A model generated the notes under the pieces. The model made no database searches, was not told the origin of the DNA, and saw only the letters and a list, made by a program, of their open reading frames with translations. The translations under genes and the position numbers were made by a program. DNA of 64,000 bases from DT-110 sp030148525 (lineage in GTDB: Bacteria > Bacteroidota > Bacteroidia > Chitinophagales > Saprospiraceae): the NCBI GenBank assembly GCA_965227445.1, contig OZ245751.1:5890001-5954000 (forward strand), written 5' to 3'. This document shows positions 8,389 to 16,965 of this stretch, piece by piece. Numbering within the stretch: the stretch's first letter is position 1; every line of letters begins with the position of its first letter.

Positions 8389-9510
8389 ATGATCCGTACC
8401 CTCCTTTGCCTGCTATTCGTCGGCAGCATTTCCCAATTGTCCGCCCAGGAATCTGACTTTTACAATCCAGGTAACCGTTTTTCCTTCGGAACCGACGAAA
8501 AGCGTACGGCCTCCATCAGCTCCGGCGATGTGGATGGCGACGGTGATATGGACATCATCATCGCCAACGGCCGCCACTGGCCTGATCAGAATGTGGTGTT
8601 TCTCAATGCAGGCAGTGGCACCTTTACCGTCTCCTACCCGCTGGGATTCTTTCAGTCAACGACTTATGCTGCTGAGGTGGGCGATCTGGATGGTGACGGC
8701 GATCTGGACGTAGCCACCGGCAATGATAATGCCCCTAACCGCCTATACATGAATCAGGGTGACGGACGCTTTGAGGAAGTAGGGATCTTTGGATCCCTCT
8801 ACTCACCAACCCGCAATCTGACCATTGGCGATATTGACGGGGATGGCGACCTGGATCTGCTGATCACGAACCGTGGTGCACAGAATGAGATTTGTCTCAA
8901 CAACGGATCGGGTGGCTTCGAGCAGGTGATCACCTTCGGATCGGAGGATGATTCTACCATCGATGTGGAATTGTTTGACCTGGATCAGGATGGTGATCGT
9001 GACCTGATCCTGGCGAATCGGGATGGGCAACAAAATATGGTGTATCTGAACGAGGATATGGATTTTTCGAAGGGTATTCCCTTTGGCACCGGTAGTGACG
9101 AAACCCGTGCCGTGGCTATTGGAGACTTCGACCGGGATGGTCACTATGATATCCTGGCCGGCAATATCGGCGAACCCAACCGCTTGTATTTTGGCGACAG
9201 CCAGTTAAGCTACCGACGCTCGATGATCCTGGATACACTGTCCAATCGCACCTATTCCCTGGCGGTGGGCGATTACGATCAGGATGATGATCTGGACATA
9301 GTAGTGGGGAATTCAGGAGAGGTCAATTGTGTGTACCGAAATAGCGGGAAAGGAGCCTCTTTTCAGCGGATCCCATTGAGTGAATACGAGTATAGCACTT
9401 ACGATATCCAAATGGTCGATTTGAATAATGACCAATATTTAGATATTGTAGAGGTTAATTCCGGTGCCCAAAATTTGTACTATTTGAATATTATTCCGAG
9501 GCGGAATTAG
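8389..9510 (+). CDS. Secreted VCBS/FG-GAP repeat protein
   Basis: A 373-residue secreted protein (signal peptide to about residue 20, SQLSAQ). The body is seven or so repeats of about 45-50 residues, each with a calcium-loop motif of the DxDxDGDxD type, for example DVDGDGDMDI, DLDGDGDLDV and DIDGDGDLDL, alternating with GNxxxxNRLYxN. This predicts a seven-bladed beta-propeller of the integrin-alpha-like VCBS type. No type IX sorting tail is visible. It may serve in surface binding, and lies upstream of a sulfatase in the same direction, but nothing ties the two functionally. Confidence 0.8.
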   Translation: MIRTLLCLLFVGSISQLSAQESDFYNPGNRFSFGTDEKRTASISSGDVDGDGDMDIIIANGRHWPDQNVVFLNAGSGTFTVSYPLGFFQSTTYAAEVGDLDGDGDLDVATGNDNAPNRLYMNQGDGRFEEVGIFGSLYSPTRNLTIGDIDGDGDLDLLITNRGAQNEICLNNGSGGFEQVITFGSEDDSTIDVELFDLDQDGDRDLILANRDGQQNMVYLNEDMDFSKGIPFGTGSDETRAVAIGDFDRDGHYDILAGNIGEPNRLYFGDSQLSYRRSMILDTLSNRTYSLAVGDYDQDDDLDIVVGNSGEVNCVYRNSGKGASFQRIPLSEYEYSTYDIQMVDLNNDQYLDIVEVNSGAQNLYYLNIIPRRN

Positions 9511-9545
9511 CAGGGGCCAGGGTCCAAGGTTCAGGGTTCAAGGTT
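9511..9545 (+). repeat. Heptad array (five 7-nt units)
   Basis: Five 7-nt units (CAGGGGC, CAGGGTC, CAAGGTT, CAGGGTT, CAAGGTT) start on the base after the stop codon at 9508-9510 and run into a T7 tract. Part of the window-wide heptad family. Confidence 0.7.
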
Positions 9546-9606
9546 TTTTTCTTATTTGCTCGGGTGGGTCTATTTTTTATGCAAAGAAGCTGTTTAAAGG
9601 ATATTT

Positions 9607-11019
9607 ATGGGGCGTTTACTTTTGTTCATTTGGGTTAGTTGTACACTTTTTTCCTGTCAGTCAGCCGATCCGGTACCCCCGAATGTGATTGTCATCTTTA
9701 CCGATGACCAGGGCTACGAGGATGTGGGGTGCTTTGGGTCCGATATTCCCACGCCTAATCTGGACCGCATGGCGGCGGAAGGATTACGTTTAACGGACTT
9801 CTACGCAGCCCAGGCTGTGTGTTCGGCATCCCGGGCTGCCTTGCTAACGGGCTGCTACCCCAACCGGGTGGGTATTCACAATGCCTACATGCCTAATGCG
9901 CGGACGGGGCTGGATACCTCCGAAACGACCATTGCTGACATGCTTAAGACCGAAGGTTATGCCACCGCTATTTTCGGTAAGTGGCACTTGGGGGATCATC
10001 CGGATTTTATGCCCCTGAATCAGGGTTTTGATACCTACTTCGGCATCCCCTATTCCAATGATATGTGGCCTATGCACCCACAGCAGGGGCCAGTTTTCAA
10101 CTTCGGGCCGTTGCCGCTTTACGAGGATGAGCGCATCATCGATACCCTGACTGATCAGTCCTTCCTGACCAAAGCATTAACCGAGCGGAGTACAGATTTT
10201 ATCCGCAAGCACTCCGATGAGCCCTTTTTCTTGTATCTGGCGCATCCGCAACCGCACGTGCCGCTTTTTGCCTCCGAAGACTTTCGGGGCAAATCGGGCC
10301 AGGGCTTATACGCCGACGTGATCATGGAGATCGACTGGTCGGTGGGTCAGATCCTGGAGACGCTGGAATCCGAGGGTCTGAGCGAAAATACCCTGGTCAT
10401 TTTTACGTCTGATAATGGCCCCTGGCTCAACTACGGTACCCACGCCGGGAGCGCCTATCCCTTACGCGAAGGCAAGGGCACCGCCTGGGAAGGTGGCCAG
10501 CGCGAGCCCTGCATCGTGTACTATCCGGGTACTCTGCCGGCGGGACGCACGCTGGAAACACCAATGATGGCCATTGATGTACTGCCGACCATTGCCGAGG
10601 CCACAGGAGCTTCCCTTCCGGAAAAAATCATCGATGGCAACAGTTACTGGTCGGTATGGACCGGCGATACGACCGATCCGCCTCAGGATACTTACTTTTT
10701 CTATTATCGCGTAAACGAACTGCACGGGGTACGCTATAAAGACTGGAAATTATACTTTCCGCATACCTACCGGACGCTCAACGGTCGTCCCGGGGGCGAG
10801 GGGGGCTTGCCCGTGCCTTACGAGCAGGATACCCTTCGCGCCATCGAGCTCTATGACTTATCGACCGATATTAGTGAAACCACCAATGTGGCCGATCAAT
10901 ATCCGGCGGTCGTGGATACTATCGTTAATCTGGCCGACGCTATGCGCGTGCGACTGGGTGACCGGTTGACTGGCGTGGAAGGAAAGGAGAATCGTCCGGT
11001 GGGTCGATTAAAGGAGTAA
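9607..11019 (+). CDS. Lipoprotein arylsulfatase
   Basis: A 470-residue sulfatase. The N-terminus is a lipoprotein signal (LFSC, C17), so it is likely anchored in the envelope. Metal ligands appear early in VIVIFTDDQGYEDVG. The formylglycine site is C72 in VCSASRAALLTG (CxAxR type, needing an anaerobic or FGE maturase encoded elsewhere). The second signature is GYATAIFGKWHLGD. Later DNGPW supplies further ligands. Length fits arylsulfatases such as AslA/AtsA; N-acetylgalactosamine-6-sulfatase-like enzymes are close. Many marine Bacteroidota use these on sulfated algal glycans, but no glycan locus is visible here. Confidence 0.88.
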   Translation: MGRLLLFIWVSCTLFSCQSADPVPPNVIVIFTDDQGYEDVGCFGSDIPTPNLDRMAAEGLRLTDFYAAQAVCSASRAALLTGCYPNRVGIHNAYMPNARTGLDTSETTIADMLKTEGYATAIFGKWHLGDHPDFMPLNQGFDTYFGIPYSNDMWPMHPQQGPVFNFGPLPLYEDERIIDTLTDQSFLTKALTERSTDFIRKHSDEPFFLYLAHPQPHVPLFASEDFRGKSGQGLYADVIMEIDWSVGQILETLESEGLSENTLVIFTSDNGPWLNYGTHAGSAYPLREGKGTAWEGGQREPCIVYYPGTLPAGRTLETPMMAIDVLPTIAEATGASLPEKIIDGNSYWSVWTGDTTDPPQDTYFFYYRVNELHGVRYKDWKLYFPHTYRTLNGRPGGEGGLPVPYEQDTLRAIELYDLSTDISETTNVADQYPAVVDTIVNLADAMRVRLGDRLTGVEGKENRPVGRLKE

Positions 11020-11025
11020 GGCTCC

Positions 11026-11096
11026 GCTGCCAATTCCTGGCTATAACGCCTAAGTTCCTTCCTCCCCGTTTTGGACCTCAGCCAGGAATTGGCAGC
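11026..11096. repeat. 17-bp perfect inverted repeat, 37-nt loop
   Basis: The arms 11026-11042 and 11080-11096 are exact reverse complements. The repeat begins 7 nt after the sulfatase stop and ends 109 nt before the next start. There is no T-run after it, so it is not a classic intrinsic terminator. Confidence 0.7.
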
Positions 11097-11205
11097 AGTA
11101 CCCCTCCCACCATTTTTTCCTCGACCCAATCACCCCATTCGTATATCCCCTCACCAATCCCACCTCAACTTTTCCTATCTTCTGGAAGACCAAATTCCTT
11201 TTCCA

Positions 11206-12054
11206 ATGAACCACCTCCACCGACGTACCCTGCTTAAAAGTTCCGTCTTTGGCCTGCTGGCTGCTTCTATTCCAAACTTGGTATTTGCCGGACGCGATCG
11301 TTTTGTGCCTCCGCATTTGGCCAATAAGCCCCATCCCGGATATCCTTCTCTTGACAAAGATCTGGTATCGGAAGTCGTCGGTAAATCTCACTTCGATCTG
11401 GACCGGGTCAAAGAATTAGTCAACCAACGTCCTGAGCTTTCCCGATCCGTGTGGGATTGGGGCTTCGGTGATTTTGAATCGGCCATCGGGGCCGCGTCGC
11501 ACGTAGGACGGGAAGATATCGTCCAGTTTCTCCGATCCCGTGGTGCCCGGCCCACCCTGTTTACTTACGCCATGTTGGGACAGTACGAGGTGGTGAAAGC
11601 TACCTGCGAAGCCAACCCTGGTATACAGCAGGTGGAAGGTCCGCACGGATTTAATCTGATGTTCCATGCAAGAATTGGTCTGCGAATCAAAGGGCGCACT
11701 TCATCACAAAAAGAGCAAAGCCAGCGCCTGGTGGATTATCTGCAACAACTGGGTGATGCGGACCCCTCCATCGAGTCCACTGATTTGGCGGAAGCCGATA
11801 AGCAGGCCTATCTGGGGGACTATAAATACGGGGACGGGCCCGAGGATGGTTTCTCCGTTAAACTGAATATGCGCAAACTACTGTCTTTGGAAAAGATAGG
11901 CTCCTTCGGTGGAGCATTATTCTGTGTCGCACCCGATACCTTTCGCTATAATGGTACCTCTTCGGTAACCATCACCTTCCAGCGCAAGTTAGATCAGGTA
12001 GTATCACTTACTCTCGAGGAGCCTGGTCTTACTCTGACTGCTACCAAAGTGTGA
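11206..12054 (+). CDS. Tat-exported ankyrin-like protein
   Basis: A 282-residue protein. ATG 11206 gives a twin-arginine signal (HRRTLLKSSVFGLLAASIPNLVFA), which supports this start over an upstream in-frame one at 11071. Residues about 50-140 read as ankyrin repeats: DLDRVKELVNQRPELSR, FESAIGAASHVGREDIVQFLRSRGA, YAMLGQYEVVKATCEANPG. The C-terminal 100 residues are beta-rich, ending LTLTATKV. Similar proteins occur in marine Bacteroidota and Planctomycetota with no known role. The gene is bracketed by two perfect inverted repeats (11026-11096 and 12216-12262). Confidence 0.72.
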   Translation: MNHLHRRTLLKSSVFGLLAASIPNLVFAGRDRFVPPHLANKPHPGYPSLDKDLVSEVVGKSHFDLDRVKELVNQRPELSRSVWDWGFGDFESAIGAASHVGREDIVQFLRSRGARPTLFTYAMLGQYEVVKATCEANPGIQQVEGPHGFNLMFHARIGLRIKGRTSSQKEQSQRLVDYLQQLGDADPSIESTDLAEADKQAYLGDYKYGDGPEDGFSVKLNMRKLLSLEKIGSFGGALFCVAPDTFRYNGTSSVTITFQRKLDQVVSLTLEEPGLTLTATKV

Positions 12055-12215
12055 CCTGTGTTCAAAGGGAGGCAAACCATAAATTATGCGATGTTGGCTA
12101 ATCCTTTGTTTTTCGGTTGGATCACTCGGATCAGAATTTATTTAATGAATAATTGATTTAGTTGACATGTTAGCTCAAAATTTTGCTCAACAGTCGGCTG
12201 GATTGCCAAAAAAGG

Positions 12216-12262
12216 AGATGCCATCTAGGATAGCATCGCCGATGCTATCCTAGATGGCATCT
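12216..12262. repeat. 22-bp perfect hairpin with 3-nt loop
   Basis: Arms 12216-12237 and 12241-12262 pair perfectly around GCC. It lies 160 nt after one stop and 38 nt before the next ATG, followed by ATTTTA. Such a stem just ahead of the DUF2071 gene would occlude or end transcripts; no T-run terminator tail is present. Confidence 0.75.
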
Positions 12263-12299
12263 AGATTTTATCCGTACTTTCCCCAAAAAACCACCCACC

Positions 12300-13016
12300 A
12301 TGCCCTTCCTCACCGCCGAATGGCGAAAACTAGCCATGGCCAATTACGCGGTCGATCCCGAATTGCTGGCACCATACGTACCCGCCGGCACCGAACTGGA
12401 CTTGTGGCAGGATACCTGCTACGTCAGCCTGGTCGGATTTATGTTCCGGAATGTGCGACTGCTTGGTTTTAAGATCCCCTTTCACGTACACTTCCCGGAG
12501 GTTAACCTGCGCTTTTACGTACGGCGCAGGGAGGATGGTGACTGGAAACGGGGAGTAGTGTTCATTAGCGAGATCGTGCCTAAGCCGGCCCTGACAATAG
12601 TCGCCAATGCCGTTTATAAGGAACACTACGAAACCCTGCCCATGCGCCACCAATGGGAAGAGGCACCCGATCAATTACGGGTGACCTACGAATGGAAGAA
12701 AGGGGGTGCCTGGCATCATTTTCGAGTAGATGCAGCCCCTGGGTCCATACCTATCGAGCGGGGTAGCGAAACCGAGTTTATCACCGAACACTTCTGGGGC
12801 TACGCCCGCATCAACGACCGGCGAACCAATGAATATGAAGTCACACATCCCACTTGGGAAGCCTACCCCGTAAGGGGATATCAGGTCGATGTGAACTTTG
12901 GTAAAGTCTATGGAAAAGACTTCGATTTTCTGACAAACCGGGAGCCCGAATCCGTATTGTTGGCCGAAGGATCACCCATTACCGTGGAATCGCGTCGAAA
13001 ATTATTCCTGGAATAA
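12300..13016 (+). CDS. DUF2071 (YqjF-like) protein
   Basis: A 238-residue protein of the DUF2071/YqjF family, with MPFLTAEWRKLAMANYAVDPELLAPYVPAGTEL at the N-terminus, VNLRFYVRR in the middle and HFWGYARINDRRTNEYEVTHPTWE near the C-terminus, all conserved in that family. The fold is acetoacetate-decarboxylase-like, but no catalytic role is established. Start chosen at ATG 12300, directly before the family's usual beginning. Confidence 0.82.
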   Translation: MPFLTAEWRKLAMANYAVDPELLAPYVPAGTELDLWQDTCYVSLVGFMFRNVRLLGFKIPFHVHFPEVNLRFYVRRREDGDWKRGVVFISEIVPKPALTIVANAVYKEHYETLPMRHQWEEAPDQLRVTYEWKKGGAWHHFRVDAAPGSIPIERGSETEFITEHFWGYARINDRRTNEYEVTHPTWEAYPVRGYQVDVNFGKVYGKDFDFLTNREPESVLLAEGSPITVESRRKLFLE

Positions 13017-13134
13017 ACGTATAGGATGTCAGCCCGCTGACAAGACCCGCCCGGCCACTATATCCACACTCCGCTGGTTTTGCCTAATTTATCAGGCAGT
13101 TTACCCGTATCCGACGTTCATCAAATCACCCGAC

Positions 13135-13914
13135 ATGAAAAACCTGATTCCCTTCGCAGGCATCCTGTGCCTGGCAGCCTGTCAACCCATTCCTCCACCC
13201 GTCACCACCTGTTGTCAAACGACTTTTCAATCGGCCGATAGTATAACCATCGTAAGCGATGAATATCGGGTAAATACAGACGCACCTATTCTGGTGCTTT
13301 TTCACCAGGGTGGTTCCAATGTGCAGGGCGAATATGCATCCATCATCCCCCGCCTGACCGACCGTGGCTATAATGTCCTCGCCGTCGACCTGCGGGTGGG
13401 CGGACAGTACTACGGAGATTACAACCGCACCGTCGCCGGTCGACCTGATTACGGTTTTCCCGCCAATTACGACTACTGCGGAGCCTATCCCGACCTCAAG
13501 GCTGCACTGACCTACGTTCAGGAATCCAGTTTCACCGGTCCGGTCGTGCTGTGGGGAAGCAGCTTCAGTGCCAGTCTGGTGATCCAACTGGCGAGCGAAC
13601 GCACTGATGAAGTAGCCGGGGTACTTGCCTTTTCCCCGGCTTCGGGCGACCCCATGGAGGGTTGTCGGCCCGAACCTTTTATGGATGACTTATCCATACC
13701 GTTACTGGTGCTGCGCCCCGAATCCGAATTACAAAACGAATCGGCCCGCCGGCAATTTCAAATGGCCGATTCCCTGGGGCACCAGACGTACGTGGCTTCG
13801 CCGGGCGTTCACGGATCGTCTATGCTGGTGGAGTATCGTGCCGGCGGAGATGTATCGGCTCATTGGAATCGGATATGGGCTTACCTCGATGAGGTGGCAC
13901 CGATCGACCAGTAA
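13135..13914 (+). CDS. Lipoprotein alpha/beta hydrolase
   Basis: A 259-residue protein with a lipobox (LAAC, C16). The rest fits a dienelactone-hydrolase-like alpha/beta fold: LVLFHQGGSNVQGEY oxyanion strand, nucleophile elbow VLWGSSFSASL (serine in GSSFS), acidic loop near LLVLRPESEL and a histidine in GVHGSSM. A secreted esterase anchored in the envelope is the best guess. A small hairpin (TGTCAGC-CC-GCTGACA, 13027-13042) lies between it and the previous gene. TTTTTTGGCGAAAGCC follows just after the stop (13915-13930). Confidence 0.78.
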   Translation: MKNLIPFAGILCLAACQPIPPPVTTCCQTTFQSADSITIVSDEYRVNTDAPILVLFHQGGSNVQGEYASIIPRLTDRGYNVLAVDLRVGGQYYGDYNRTVAGRPDYGFPANYDYCGAYPDLKAALTYVQESSFTGPVVLWGSSFSASLVIQLASERTDEVAGVLAFSPASGDPMEGCRPEPFMDDLSIPLLVLRPESELQNESARRQFQMADSLGHQTYVASPGVHGSSMLVEYRAGGDVSAHWNRIWAYLDEVAPIDQ

Positions 13915-13930
13915 TTTTTTGGCGAAAGCC
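13915..13930 (+). repeat. GAAA-loop hairpin motif (intergenic copy)
   Basis: A T6 run followed by GGCGAAAGCC, one of fourteen exact copies in the window. It lies directly after the hydrolase stop, between convergent genes. Confidence 0.6.
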
Positions 13931-13934
13931 TGAT

Positions 13935-14114
13935 CTAGTCAGAGGTGTTCAACTGCTTCATTTTACTTTTGCCGAATAGCCAAAGAAACATACCGACGTT
14001 GAATAGAATGAGCTCTGCGTACCAGGGGAGGCCATCGGGCAAGATGATAAAGGCCATTAGCATGATGAGGATACCGGCATAGATTTGCAGCTTAAGCCAA
14101 TTGAATGGTGTCAT
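13935..14114 (-). CDS. Small two-helix membrane protein
   Basis: A 59-residue protein with two hydrophobic helices (IYAGILIMLMAFIILPDG and AELILFNVGMFLWLFG). ATG 14114 gives a compact membrane protein; longer in-frame versions would overlap the upstream gene. It sits 37 nt after the sigma-factor partner gene and may belong to the same transcript. Confidence 0.5.
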   Translation of the reverse strand: MTPFNWLKLQIYAGILIMLMAFIILPDGLPWYAELILFNVGMFLWLFGKSKMKQLNTSD

Positions 14115-14151
14115 GTTTTTACTCAAATAGGTTGTTCCCACCGCCTGTTTA

Positions 14152-14811
14152 TTACACAATTGGCCCATTTTTTTCAGATAATTCATCCACGTACTCCTGA
14201 AGCTGTTGTACGTACCGGCCAAATTTGAGGTGCTGAGCGTACTTTTGAAAGAAGTAGGTGACAAGGCCGAGTAGCATAGCAACAACTACTAATATCCAGC
14301 CGTGTTGCTCCAGAGTAATAATCCCCTCCCGGGAGCCATAAGCATAGATGCCCCAGGTGAAGATGAGGGGAGATACCAGCGCATCGGAATAGATATTGAC
14401 CCGCATGGTAGTTCGCATCACACCGATCAGGCTGGTCAGAGCCCGCTGGATAGGCTCGGCAGATCGCTCCAGCCTAACGACCTTCTGGTAAGCCCGATAG
14501 TTGACTGCCAGCATTGTACTCAAAGACACAAAAAGGGTCGCAAAGAGCAGGAGAGATTCACCCGGTGTGAATAAAAAATCGAGGGGATTAAAGCGGCGGG
14601 GTGTGACAGCCACGCCCGCAATCAGCAGCAGGCAAAGGCCATTTACCACACTGCCAATGATCAGCTTCAGCCGCAATGCACGCCGGAGGCTGTTGCGTTC
14701 AAGTCTGGATTGCCGGTGTATGGTCTCCTGTACTTGTTGAGGGTCGAGGACCTTAGCATTGGATTCTCGCTGAACGATGGTCCATATCGATTGTAATTCA
14801 AGAAGTTCCAT
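14152..14811 (-). CDS. Putative anti-sigma-type membrane partner of ECF sigma factor
   Basis: A 219-residue protein with four hydrophobic helices and charged ends (N-terminal helix about 1-45, LERNSLRRALRLKL; C-terminal coiled region about 190-219, YVQQLQEYVDELSEKNG). It overlaps the sigma gene's 3' end by 14 nt, which suggests translational coupling. There is no zinc-binding anti-sigma motif, so the inhibitor role is inferred only from gene order. Confidence 0.55.
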   Translation of the reverse strand: MELLELQSIWTIVQRESNAKVLDPQQVQETIHRQSRLERNSLRRALRLKLIIGSVVNGLCLLLIAGVAVTPRRFNPLDFLFTPGESLLLFATLFVSLSTMLAVNYRAYQKVVRLERSAEPIQRALTSLIGVMRTTMRVNIYSDALVSPLIFTWGIYAYGSREGIITLEQHGWILVVVAMLLGLVTYFFQKYAQHLKFGRYVQQLQEYVDELSEKNGPIV

Positions 14812-15313
14812 CGGAAGTGTTTTCGATGTGATCAGAAAGTTTTTTTCGGATACGAGTTAGTTTTACTCGTGCGTAATTGCCCGTAATGCCGACGATATCG
14901 CCTATGTCATCCGTATTCTTGCCCTCCAGGTATAAGAGCACAATCGCTTTATCGACGCGGCCGAGATGGCGAATGGCCTGGTAAAGTCGACCCACCTGAT
15001 CGTCGTAGTGTGGATCCGTTTTGAAATCGGGCCGGTCGGAATAATCATTAGCTTCCAGGAATAGGAACTTGCGTTTCTTCACTTTGCGCAAGTCCTGGAT
15101 GGCTACATTCAAGGCTACCCGGTACATCCAGGTAGAAAACCGGGCATCGCCCCGAAAGGAAGGGTAGGCTTTCCAGAGCTGGATCAGGATCTCCTGCTCG
15201 AGGTCTTGCCGGTCGGTTTCGCGTTCACAGTACATACGGCAGACCTTGTGCATGATGCCTCGGTGTTCATTAATGCGCGCCATAAATTCCCGTTCCTGTT
15301 CTGTGGTTCCCAT
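14798..15313 (-). CDS. RNA polymerase ECF sigma factor
   Basis: A 171-residue sigma-70 family protein: region 2 with YCERETDRQDLEQEILIQLWKAYPSFRGDARFSTWMYRVALN (residues about 28-70) and region 4 with VDKAIVLLYLEGKNTDDIGDIVGITGNYARVKLTRIRKKL (about 118-158). Length is normal for ECF factors. The coupled membrane gene downstream likely regulates it. No target promoter is apparent. Confidence 0.88.
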   Translation of the reverse strand: MGTTEQEREFMARINEHRGIMHKVCRMYCERETDRQDLEQEILIQLWKAYPSFRGDARFSTWMYRVALNVAIQDLRKVKKRKFLFLEANDYSDRPDFKTDPHYDDQVGRLYQAIRHLGRVDKAIVLLYLEGKNTDDIGDIVGITGNYARVKLTRIRKKLSDHIENTSDGTS

Positions 15314-15524
15314 ACCAGCGGTTTGTGCCCTTCGGGAAGGTAGGTTGCATCAGGCAGAGGATTGTTACAGATGGATGCTCTTTTTTTACAGATTGGAGTG
15401 TTCCTATCTTACAGGGTATCCAGATGCTTGGCGATGGTGACACAAAAATGTTTTGCTATAAATCTTGTATTTTATGATTACGAGATCCTTACCAAGTACA
15501 TTTTGTCAATAGTATCCAGCCATC

Positions 15525-15902
15525 ATGAATCACATCGTCTTTTTTGAGATCCAATCGTCCCAACCCGAAAGGGACATCGCCTTTTATCAGTCTGTTTTCA
15601 ATTGGACCTTCGAGCGCCAGGTCGGTCTGCCCATCGAGTATTATATGATCACGACCGATGGTATCGACGGTGCCCTCCTGCAGCGTCCTACCAAAACACC
15701 ACCTACGGAATACGGCACGAATGCGTATGCCTGCGTGATCGAGGTCAGGGATTTTGAGGCTTCCGCCAAAAAGATCCTGGACAATGGCGGTCAGATAGCC
15801 CTGGCAAAGTTTGCCATTCCCGGTTACGCCTGGCAAGGCTATTTTATCGATCCGGATAATAATGTCTTCGGCATCCGGCAACTGGACCAGAAAGCCGGGT
15901 GA
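15525..15902 (+). CDS. VOC-family (glyoxalase-like) protein
   Basis: A 125-residue single VOC domain: MNHIVFFEIQSSQPERDIAFYQSVFNW, the FEASAKKILDNGGQIA helix, and DPDNNVFGI near the end. Such proteins bind metal and include glyoxalases, fosfomycin-type enzymes and many unassigned ones. The usual metal ligands cannot be fully placed, so no reaction is given. Start ATG 15525 is preceded by an A-rich leader. Confidence 0.8.
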   Translation: MNHIVFFEIQSSQPERDIAFYQSVFNWTFERQVGLPIEYYMITTDGIDGALLQRPTKTPPTEYGTNAYACVIEVRDFEASAKKILDNGGQIALAKFAIPGYAWQGYFIDPDNNVFGIRQLDQKAG

Positions 15903-15906
15903 TGAT

Positions 15907-16000
15907 CTACGGCCTACGGTTCACGGCTTACGGCTCATGGAATGAAGGTCCCTAAAATCCCTTGAGTCCCTGAAGTCTCTCCCGTCTCCCAATTCCCCCA
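15907..16000 (+). repeat. Heptad array followed by nonamer array
   Basis: Five 7-nt units (CTACGGC, CTACGGT, TCACGGC, TTACGGC, TCATGGA; 15907-15941) begin 4 nt after the stop. They are followed by six 9-nt units of GGTCCCTAA type (15947-16000). Both periods occur elsewhere in the window. Confidence 0.65.
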
Positions 16001-16072
16001 AACCCGGATTGTCACAAAACCCCGGTCTGCCCGTAAAAATAGATATCTTCCTAACCAATAAAAACCGCTATT

Positions 16073-16615
16073 ATGGACACTGCACTAAAGACCATGATCG
16101 ATAACATGCCCGAAAAAACGGGCAAATCACTGGATGAGTGGAAGAAAGTGCTCGCCGGTAAAGGCTTCGAAAAGCACGGCCAGGCTGTGAAATTCCTGAA
16201 AACGGAACACGGCGTAACCCACGGATTCGCCAATACTATTGTCACCCTCTTCCGGCAGGACGGGCAGGAACCGGAGGATCTCACCACGGCTCAGTATCAG
16301 GGTAAGGAACACCTGCGCCCAATCCACGATAAGCTGATCGGGATCGTCAAAGACTTCGGTGATGATGTGACCATAACGCCCAAAAAGACCAGCGTCAGTG
16401 TAATCCGCAAACGACAGTTTGTGCTCATCAAGCCAGCCACGAAAAAGCGTATCGATCTGGGCCTTAAACTACCCGACAAACCCACCACCGAACGCCTCGG
16501 CGATTCCGGTCCCTTCGGCACTATGTGCACCCATCGGGTACAGCTTACTGAAATCGATCAGGTCGACGATGAACTGGTCGCCTGGATGAAGGAGGCTTAC
16601 GACCAGGCCGGATGA
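16073..16615 (+). CDS. DUF4287 and DUF5655 domain protein
   Basis: A 180-residue protein with two small domains: DUF4287 (about 1-65, MIDNMPEKTGKSLDEWKKVLAGKG... HGVTHGFANTIVTLFR) and a DUF5655-like C-terminal part (about 75-180, with ISVIRKRQFVLIKP-like strand and a DELVAWMKEAYDQAG helix). Both are widespread and of unknown function; related two-domain proteins are often called transporters or hypothetical. No export signal, so it should be cytoplasmic. Confidence 0.72.
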   Translation: MDTALKTMIDNMPEKTGKSLDEWKKVLAGKGFEKHGQAVKFLKTEHGVTHGFANTIVTLFRQDGQEPEDLTTAQYQGKEHLRPIHDKLIGIVKDFGDDVTITPKKTSVSVIRKRQFVLIKPATKKRIDLGLKLPDKPTTERLGDSGPFGTMCTHRVQLTEIDQVDDELVAWMKEAYDQAG

Positions 16616-16965
16616 TAACCTCATTTCTCGTCTAAATACCCATTACTAAAAACCTAATATTGAAATATCCGACAGCCCTCCACTAAGAAGCTGCCGGATG
16701 GCATACCAATCCAAACGCTCACTTTTCTGTCATCATTTTATTGGGGTTCTGGTGGTTCGTGAAATACCACTATCTCCTTCCGGTCCTCAACCAATCATCG
16801 CAAATGACGCCGATCTCATGGTTATAGTTTACCGGAGCAAATGAAGATTCATCACTGATAAAAGAGACACCCTCTTTTGCCGGGCGTTGCATAAAGCCTT
16901 TGTTAAATCTTGCTTTTGGGACGGTTTAAATAGGCACGCATTTTTCTATTTTTAGCTTCAAAAAT
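16616..16965. other. Gene-free stretch with no clear feature
   Basis: No reading frame or hairpin of note. It contains TCGTCTAAATACCC at 16629-16642, the same 14-mer found at 8296-8309 just after another stop codon. The last 60 bp should hold the S41 peptidase promoter (T-rich, CTATTTTTAGC near 16949). Confidence 0.4.

Noticed and set aside
8389..11019. Polysaccharide utilisation locus around the sulfatase
   Set aside because: No SusC/SusD pair or glycoside hydrolase is present; one sulfatase alone is not enough.
13915..13930. GAAA-loop motif as an intrinsic terminator
   Set aside because: The T-run is before, not after, the stem in the GAAA orientation, and A's follow in the other; many copies are inside genes.
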